This document shows positions 56,930-64,000 of a stretch of DNA of 64,000 nt, in pieces. The DNA lies in contig NC_133110.1 of NCBI RefSeq assembly GCF_022965805.1, forward strand, positions 35,216,317 to 35,280,316, in the 5' to 3' direction. Under the pieces are notes generated by a model. The model was not told the origin of the DNA. It did no database searches and saw nothing but the letters and a program-made list of their open reading frames with translations. The translations under genes were made by a program, and so were the position numbers. This DNA is from Primulina eburnea. Taxonomy: Eukaryota > Streptophyta > Magnoliopsida > Lamiales > Gesneriaceae. Positions within the stretch are counted from its first letter, which is position 1; every line of letters starts with the position of its first letter.

Positions 56930-58330
56930 TGTAGTAGCCCGAATTCTAAATTGGGTAATTAACGGAGTAATGGTGATTAAGAAGGTTTAATGTGTAATTT
57001 TGACCGAGTCATGATCGGACGGACCGAAGATGGTTCGGAAGCACCGAAGGGTTCGTAAGGTCCGAAGTGAGTTCGGTGGATCCGATCATTAGGTGTCAAG
57101 AGTTGATCGACACGTGGGAGTTCGGACGTTCCGAAGTGTAGGTTCGGTGGATCCGATCATGAGGTGTCAAGAGCAGCTGGACACGTGCATGTTCGGACGG
57201 TCCGAAGTGTATGATCGGAGGATCCGATCATGAGCTGTCAAGAGCCGATGGACATGTAAGAGTTCGGACGTTCCGAAGAGGGTTCGGACGATCCGAACAT
57301 GGCCTATAAATAGTGGTCGGATTTCCTCATTTTGACTCGCCAATTCAGAGAATTCCATAGCATTTCAGTCGTTTCTGACAGGTTCTAGTCTTGTTCCGAG
57401 ATTTGGGCACTAGCGGGGAGTTGCTGGTCTTGTAGCAGAGCTGTGCTCTAGTTGGGAGCTAGCGGCATCAGCGGGCTAGCGACGGACGAAGGTTTGGAAT
57501 TTTATCAGTATTTATCTCAGGATTATCTAGTTAAGTCTGGTAGATAAGTTTAGTGATGGTTTTCACTTGATGAATAGGCTTGGATTAGACCTGTTGTCTG
57601 GTTGTTCCAGTGAATTAGGATTGCTGTGATAGAGGTACGAAAGTACTATCCGAGATATCCTGGTTGAGTATACATTCTTATATGTGTTGCATGATTATGT
57701 GGTGCATTGATATATGTCACGTTTATTACTGCACGTTGCATTTCATGTTGAGCCGTATTCTCCTTTGAGATAGCCTTTACTGTTGAGCTGTATCTCTTTC
57801 GAGATAAGCTATATCTTGGGGCCGCTCAGCCCTGTCTTGTGGACGCATGGACACCGAGAGTACACAGTGGCCGACGGGTCGGGAGGGCTTCGGTGGTCCG
57901 GGACATTTTAGGTCCACGTCTGTCTTGTAGTGGATGCAGTGACCCAGAGGTTGGACCGCGCGGCACTATCCACTTGGCGCCTCTAGACTGAGCATTGTTG
58001 AGATCCTTTTGTGACTCCTGTTTCTTGACTACCCCGGTATCATGATCATAGCATGTGCATTTCATATAGGTCTGTATACTCATACTTTTGTACTGGGCGT
58101 TCTTATCGCTCACGTCCTCGGTTTTGTTTATTCTTGGACACCCCATTCCCACGGGGCAGGCTTCAGGTTGGACAGCTCAGGAGGAGCAGGAGGAGGACGT
58201 TGAGTAGCTGGTTGGTTTAGTTAATCGGTATTGTTGTTGACTTTTCCGCTGTTATCTCTGATTATTGTTAATTAGGTTAATTGCATGCTTAGTTCTTGCC
58301 TAGTAGGTGATTCTGGAACGGGTCACTACA
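56930..58330 (+). repeat. G2 5' LTR
   Basis: 1,401 bp, TGTAGTAGCCCG...GGTCACTACA. It contains about 70-bp tandem units with dyads upstream of a TATAAATA box (57305-57312). Frames inside (57167-57358, 57826-58152) repeat in the other LTR and look non-coding. Confidence 0.95.
57000..57312 (+). promoter_or_regulatory. Dyad-rich tandem promoter of the G2 LTR
   Basis: About three and a half units of about 70 bp (landmark tgtcaagag near 57095, 57166 and 57236). They contain TTCGGACGTTCCGAA-like and GATCGGAGGATCCGATC-like palindromes and ACACGTG boxes, ending at TATAAATA (57305-57312). The dense repeated dyads next to the TATA box suggest an enhancer; this is inferred. Confidence 0.6.
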
Positions 58331-58662
58331 TTTATGGTATCAGAGCATGCATACGATTTTGGGATATAGATTTCTGTTTTGGGATTTCCGTTGACTAATT
58401 TACTAGTTTCCCCATTCTATGTTGTAGCAATGGCTGACCACTTTGGTGATGAGAGTAGTCAGGGAAGTGTAGGTCGTTGGGATGACCAGGACGATCATAG
58501 ACGTCATTCTTTCTGTTTCTAATCCGATGGGTCATTCGGTTTTAGCCAAGCGTCTAGTGATGGGTTGTCCCTTAGATTTTGAGGATAACAATGTTGTTAT
58601 TTCGTTTTGTTCATTCTCTTGCCTAGATTTCGAGGACGAAATCGTTTTTAAGGGGGGGAGAA
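58331..58662 (+). other. G2 interior: PBS, gag stub, PPT
   Basis: PBS at 58335-58346. ATG 58430 opens 30 codons (MADHFGDESSQGSVGRWDDQ..., stop at 58520-58522) that look like the first residues of a Gypsy gag. The sequence then jumps to the 3' end of the parent element (gatttcgaggacgaaatcg, PPT 58650-58662). The internal deletion therefore removed nearly all of gag-pol. Confidence 0.8.
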
Positions 58663-60063
58663 TGTAGTAGCCCGAATTCTAAATTGGGTAATTAACGGAG
58701 TAATGGTGATTAAGAAGGTTTAATGTGTAATTTTGACCGAGTCATGATCGGACGGACCGAAGATGGTTCGGAAGCACCGAAGGGTTCGTAAGGTCCGAAG
58801 TGAGTTCGGTGGATCCGATCATTAGGTGTCAAGAGTTGATCGACACGTGGGAGTTCGGACGTTCCGAAGTGTAGGTTCGGTGGATCCGATCATGAGGTGT
58901 CAAGAGCAGCTGGACACGTGCATGTTCGGACGGTCCGAAGTGTATGATCGGAGGATCCGATCATGAGCTGTCAAGAGCCGATGGACACGTAAGAGTTCGG
59001 ACGTTCCGAAGAGGGTTCGGACGATCCGAACATGGCCTATAAATAGTGGTCGGATTTCCTCATTTTGACTCGCCAATTCAGAGAATTCCATAGCATTTCA
59101 GTCGTTTCTGACAGGTTCTAGTCTTGTTCCGAGATTTGGGCACTAGCGGGGAGTTGCTGGTCTTGTAGCAGAGCTGTGCTCTAGTTGGGAGCTAGCGGCA
59201 TCAGCGGGCTAGCGACGGACGAAGGTTTGGAATTTTATCAGTATTTATCTCAGGATTATCTAGTTAAGTCTGGTAGATAAGTTTAGTGATGGTTTTCACT
59301 TGATGAATAGGCTTGGATTAGACCTGTTGTCTGGTTGTTCCAGTGAATTAGGATTGCTGTGATAGAGGTACGAAAGTACTATCCGAGATATCCTGGTTGA
59401 GTATACATTCTTATATGTGTTGCATGATTATGTGGTGCATTGATATATGTCACGTTTATTACTGCACGTTGCATTTCATGTTGAGCCGTATTCTCCTTTG
59501 AGATAGCCTTTACTGTTGAGCTGTATCTCTTTCGAGATAAGCTATATCTTGGGGCCGCTCAGCCCTGTCTTGTGGACGCATGGACACCGAGAGTACACAG
59601 TGGCCGACGGGTCGGGAGGGCTTCGGTGGTCCGGGACATTTTAGGTCCACGTCTGTCTTGTAGTGGATGCAGTGACCCAGAGGTTGGACCGCGCGGCACT
59701 ATCCACTTGGCGCCTCTAGACTGAGCATTGTTGAGATCCTTTTGTGACTCCTGTTTCTTGACTACCCCGGTATCATGATCATAGCATGTGCATTTCATAT
59801 AGGTCTGTATACTCATACTTTTGTACTGGGCGTTCTTATCGCTCACGTCCTCGGTTTTGTTTATTCTTGGACACCCCATTCCCACGGGGCAGGCTTCAGG
59901 TTGGACAGCTCAGGAGGAGCAGGAGGAGGACGTTGAGTAGCTGGTTGGTTTAGTTAATCGGTATTGTTGTTGACTTTTCCGCTGTTATCTCTGATTATTG
60001 TTAATTAGGTTAATTGCATGCTTAGTTCTTGCCTAGTAGGTGATTCTGGAACGGGTCACTACA
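58663..60063 (+). repeat. G2 3' LTR
   Basis: 1,401 bp, the same length as the 5' LTR and nearly identical to it, followed by GACTT (60064-60068). Confidence 0.95.
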
Positions 60064-60068
60064 GACTT

Positions 60069-60888
60069 GGCCGTTCCCGCTGAAGAAATTCTTCTTCCCC
60101 TGATTTCTGCTGAACCTACTGTTTCTACACTTCCAGAAGAACGCACAGCAGACCCTGGTCCTTCTACTGCCTTGATGAATGCTAATCTTGTTTCTACTAC
60201 GTTGACTGTCTCTCATCCTGTTCTGACTGAGACGAACTCTCGTCTTTCTGAGATTAAGCAACGCATTCTTGCGCGAACTCCCTCCCCGGAATCAGATGCA
60301 TTTAACCTGGAATATCAGATTGAGTCTCTACAACGAGAACTCAACAACATATCTGATTTAGTGAAACGTATGTCTTGTGAAAACATTTCGGAATTCAGTG
60401 GTGCTCAATCCTTCAGAGAACGAATGGGCAAACACATCTATAACACGGCGGAAACCATGGAAAAGATGTATGCTGAAACCGTCGTTTTCAGACAAGCTAT
60501 ATCGAGAACTCACGGTACCATCATGCTTGCTCAAAATGATATACTCAACCGAATCACTGAGCATGATGATCTCTTCCGATCACTTTCTACTTCTGTGGAA
60601 CTTATGGATGCCAAGATTGACTCTCAAAATCAATCTCTCGCTTCACTGGATAATCGCATCTCTTCCCAAACTCCGTATCTGGAGATGTTAACCGATGGCA
60701 TTCAAAACATATCCGGAAGACTGAATGACCTCTTCGCCCATGTAGTTGGGGCTGATGCCAAAAAGGGGGAAGATAAAGGAGATCCAGCAGGAGCCAGACA
60801 ACCAGAAGATGAAGCTGAACCATCAAACAGAAGACTTCAAGAACCTCAGAATGAGGAAGTCATCTTCAGGGATATTGAAACTGATTGA
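60069..60888 (+). pseudogene. E2 sense accessory ORF, C-terminal part
   Basis: The frame continues from 56929 with LAVPAEEILLPLISAEP. Features: an S/T-rich segment, then a long helical/coiled-coil region (LEYQIESLQRELNNISDLVK, DDLFRSLSTSVELMDAK, SLASLDNRI) also found in the E4 remnant, and a hydrophilic acidic tail ending with a TGA at 60888, about 100 bp before the PPT. This part is open. No membrane segment. Confidence 0.75.
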
Positions 60889-60985
60889 TCATTTTCTTTG
60901 ATACTCTATTGACATTATCTTTTTATTGAAATGATTATCTGCTTTATTTAACGTCCTTCTACTGTTTAGGTTTTGGCATCACCAC

Positions 60986-60997
60986 AAAGGGGGAAAT
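60986..60997 (+). other. E2 polypurine tract
   Basis: AAAGGGGGAAAT, identical to that of E1, directly before TG of the 3' LTR. Confidence 0.92.
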
Positions 60998-62006
60998 TGT
61001 TAGACATGAATTTTATTGTGGTGATGATAAACTAAAACCAGCAGACCAGAACAGTTGACTAATTTATCAGGAGCTACTGGTCTGATAAAACTAAACCAGT
61101 AGAAAGGACAGTAATACAAAACCAGTAGAGGACGTTTCCTAACGTTGCTACCTTAAATGTTACCGTTAAAAGTTCCTAGTACTAGTATTAATTGTAGCAT
61201 TAATTACTATACGGAGTCATTTAATGCATTTTACCCAAATAAGTATGAAACAACACTGATTGTTTTATAGCTCTTCTGCAGGAACTTCTTTTGGTAATAA
61301 AGCTGATTGTATCAGTTATCTGAAGACATCCTCTGATTGTGAACGTTGAACTCAGTCGTTTATATATATTTGGATCAAATCCTTTTACGACAGCTTGCTT
61401 CGCATAATATTATCTTTCAAGGAACAAAGCTATTCTTATCTTTTCAGACTTATCTCGAAATTCCTTGAGTACTTAAAAGTTCAACACAAAGAAAAGTAGC
61501 ACACGCTTCATAGCAAATATCTGATCTTTTGAAGATCATCTTGTGCTACTGATTCTTACACTCTTCACAATCTTTACATCATTTATACTTTATCAAGAAA
61601 AGTCTGTAATCTGAAAAGAGTCTTTTCAGAACTTTGTGTTTCGCATTCTTGTGAGTTGAGAAACTAAGAGTTTCAGTAGGCCGAAGTGTAAGTCCTTCTG
61701 AAGTGGGTGTGTACAAGAGTTGTACTGTAATATCCAAAGTCTTTTAGTTATACCTTCTGGAAACAGAAGAAGGGGAGACGTAGAATAGTTTATCTTCGAA
61801 CTTCCATAAACAACTGTTGCCTACTGTTTTAATGTCTTTCAACTATTTCATCAGATTGTTTCCGCACGTTTTATTGTAATCAGGTGAAAGTATTTGCACA
61901 AGATAAACTACTATCCCTAACAGGATTTTAGTACCTCATCAGAAAAGAAAGAAGAACGAGTAGAGTTTATTCGCCCCTCCTCTAAACTCAACTTCGATCC
62001 CCAACA
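60998..62006 (+). repeat. E2 3' LTR
   Basis: 1,009 bp, TGTTAGACATG...CGATCCCCAACA, followed by AAAGA (62007-62011). It keeps the U5 end (61812-62006) missing from the 5' LTR. Confidence 0.95.
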
Positions 62007-62011
62007 AAAGA

Positions 62012-62345
62012 TTTAAGTATCACATTTCATTTCACGGATCTCATCATCAAAGGTCACTCAATATTGACTTCAAAATATATATTTTGACATCATCAAATAA
62101 TCGAATTTGAGTATTTAAATATTAAATTCAAGTATTTGTGGACTCGTATTAGATATTATTTATATTAATTTAGGTATTATATTTTTACTTCACATATGTC
62201 ATCATCAAAGACCACTCAATATTAACTTCAAACTATATAATTTGTCGTCCCCAAATAGTTGGATATAAGTATTTAGGGAGTAAAATCAAGTATTTACGAA
62301 CTCACATTAGATACTCTTTATACCAATTTAGCTAGCATATTTTAA
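62012..62345 (+). repeat. AT-rich tandem repeat R2
   Basis: Two units of about 157 bp (landmark cactcaatatta/g near 62056 and 62214), containing catcatcaaag and taatttaggtatcaca words. More units occur at 63416-64000. Confidence 0.65.
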
Positions 62346-63415
62346 CTTCACCAATTTAGATACTCTCCGTACAAATGCATCTTCCATGGAAAGATCAACA
62401 CTTGATGAACTTACGTTGTTTATTCAAATATTCAGTATTTTAATACATATTGTGAGTATCTCATTTAAGATATCAAGTATTTAAAAACCCAAATTAGATA
62501 TTTATCAAGTAAAAATAAGTATTTTAAAATTTCAATACTTAGTTGGGATTTTTTTTTTTGCAAAAAAATATTAAATGAGATGAATATGTCATCCAAATGC
62601 ATCTTCCATGGAAAGATAAACACTTGGTGAGCTTATGTTGCATATTTGAATATCCAGTATTCTATTACATATTATGAGTATCTCATGTACCAAATCAAAT
62701 ATTTTTAATATGAAATTAGTTACTTCTCAAATAAAAATAAGTATTTTGGAATTCCATGATTCGTTGGGAATTTTTTTTTTTTACAAAAAAATATCAAATG
62801 AGATGAATATGTCATCCAAATGCATCTTTCATGGAAAGATAAACACTTGGTGAGCTTATATTGCATATTTGAATGTGCAATATTCTATTACATATTATGA
62901 GTATCTCATGTACCAAATCAAATATTTGCAATATCAAATTAGGTACTTCTCGAATAAAAAAAAGTATTTTAAAATTTTCATGATTAGTTGGGAATTTTTT
63001 GTTTTTTTAAGAAAAAATATATTAAATGAAATGAATATGTCATCCAAATGCTTATTCCATTGAAATACCAATACTTAGTGAACTTACATTGCATATTCGA
63101 ATATCAAGTATTTTAATACATATTGTGAGTATCTCATTTACGAAATCAAGTATTGCAAACTAAAATTAGATAGTTCTCAAATAAAACTAAGTAATTTAAA
63201 ATTTTCATACTTAGTTGAGAATTTGTTTTAAAAAAATAATAATATTAAATTAGATGAATATATCATCCGAATGTATATTCCATAAAAATATCAATACTTG
63301 GTGAACTTACGTTGCTTATTCGAATATCCAGTATTTTAATACATATTGTGAGTATCTCATTTACGAAATCAAGTATTTGCAAACTCAAATTAAGTACTTC
63401 TCATTTAGGGAGTAA
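62346..63415 (+). repeat. AT-rich tandem repeat R1, + orientation
   Basis: About five units of 221-227 bp (landmark gagtatctcat near 62454, 62677, 62898, 63125 and 63350), the reverse complement of the R1 units left of E2. Each holds atgaatatgtcatccaaatgc, ccatggaaagat and caacacttggtgaactta. No coding potential. Confidence 0.78.
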
Positions 63416-64000
63416 AATTATTGGTAGACTCAAATTATATATTTTTTTGTACTAATTTAGGTATCACAATTATATTTAACTTCACAAATGACATATCAAA
63501 AGTCACTCAATATTACTTGAAACTATATTTTTTTATATCCTAAAATAATCAAAATTGAGTCTTAAAAGTGTAAAATCAAGTATATGTGAAATCAAATTAG
63601 GTACTATTTATACCAATTTAGATAGCACGTTTATTATTTACAAATCTCATCATCAAAGAACACTCAATATTATCTTCATACTATATATTTTGACATACTC
63701 AATCGAATTTTAGTATTTAAAATGTAAAATCAAGTATTTTTGCACTTGAATTATGTATTATTTGTATTAATTTAGGTATCACATTTTTACTTCACAAATA
63801 TCATCTTCGGTATCACTTAATATTAACTTCAATTATATTTTGACATCCTCAAATAATTAGGTATGATTATTTAAGGGGCAAAATCATGTATTTATAGACT
63901 CTAATTATATACTCTTTGTACTAATTTAAGTATCACATTTTAACTTCACAAATGGCACCATCAAAAGCCACTTAATATTACTTGAAACCTAAGTATTTTC
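63416..64000 (+). repeat. AT-rich tandem repeat R2, continued to window end
   Basis: Units of about 155-160 bp with cactcaatatta near 63500, 63660, 63815 and 63970. The array runs off the window. Confidence 0.65.

Larger units (their letters stand above)
56930..60063 (+). mobile_element. Non-autonomous Gypsy derivative G2
   Basis: 3,134 bp: two 1,401-bp LTRs (TGTAGTAGCCCG...CACTACA) around a 332-bp interior. The interior keeps a PBS (TGGTATCAGAGC, 58335-58346), a gag start (ATG 58430) and a PPT (AAGGGGGGGAGAA). All of protease, RT, RNase H and integrase is absent. The end-of-pol signature (CLDFEDEIVFKGG) and the LTR start resemble plant chromoviruses (Tekay/Del type; recalled). The LTRs differ at one visible site (57256 region, gacatgtaag versus gacacgtaag), so the insertion is very recent and was mobilised in trans. 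Confidence 0.92.
47650..62006 (+). mobile_element. Ty1/Copia SIRE-like element E2, with G2 inserted
   Basis: 14,357 bp including the 3.1-kb insertion G2. Flanked by AAAGA. The 3' LTR is complete (1,009 bp). The 5' LTR is cut short at 48464, so its last 195 bp, the PBS and the leader are missing, and gag follows at once. Order: gag (open), pol (three in-frame stops), degenerate antisense ORF, divergent region, sense accessory ORF (two stops plus G2), PPT. LTR divergence by eye is about 2% over the shared 814 bp. Confidence 0.93.

Noticed and set aside
57826..58152. 108-codon - strand ORF in the G2 LTR (also 59559-59885)
   Set aside because: Two LTR copies of the same non-coding DNA; no domain and no conservation evidence.

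Overview
The window is eukaryotic nuclear DNA from a flowering plant, made almost wholly of nested LTR retrotransposons and AT-rich tandem repeats. The evidence for a plant is the plant-type gag-pol genes, LTRs with TG...CA ends, primer-binding sites matching the 3' end of initiator-Met tRNA (TGGTATCAGAGC), 5-bp target-site duplications (TSDs), and TATAAATA promoters. I recognise no complete host gene. The only host-gene candidate is a short possible exon near 2.7 kb. A Lamiales-type eudicot is my guess and is not shown by the sequence.

Layout. 1-3.4 kb: no recognisable gene. 3.4-5.9 kb (- strand): remnant (E4) of the post-pol accessory ORF of a SIRE-like Ty1/Copia element. 5.9-8.6 kb and 30.2-32.4 kb: one tandem array of about 305-bp units, split by a Ty3/Gypsy element (G1, 8604-30159, - strand, CRM-like). 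G1 is itself interrupted twice. Its 3' LTR holds a full-length SIRE-like Copia element (E1, 8637-20502, + strand, TSD CAAAC). Its reverse transcriptase holds a 2.7-kb solo LTR (S1, 23564-26285, TSD ACCTT). 32.4-33.1 kb: LINE ORF1-like (DUF4283) remnant. 33.1-34.6, 46.1-47.6 and 62.0-64 kb: AT-rich tandem repeats. A second Copia element (E3, 34564-46147, - strand, TSD ATATT) and a third (E2, 47650-62006, + strand, TSD AAAGA) lie in these. E2 carries a very young non-autonomous Gypsy derivative (G2, 56930-60063, TSD GACTT).

The three Copia elements share one layout: LTR, PBS, gag, pol, an ANTISENSE ORF unit, a divergent promoter region of about 0.53-0.61 kb, a sense accessory ORF, PPT, LTR. Each antisense ORF has its own TATA box 40-52 bp upstream of its ATG. 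A conserved block lies about 85-100 bp further upstream in all three elements. E1 has two intact, mutually related antisense ORFs (140 and 132 codons). The E3 copy is broken but recognisable, with a shared W and an MLxKE motif. The E2 copy is degenerate but keeps a TATA box and a downstream AATAAA. This antisense accessory gene unit, opposed to a sense accessory ORF with no visible membrane segment, is the most interesting system in the window.

All pol genes carry stops or frameshifts, so no element looks autonomous. The gag of E1 and the gag of E2 are open. LTR divergence counted by eye (G2 about 0.1%, E1 about 1%, E2 about 2%, E3 and G1 about 3%) agrees with the nesting order.
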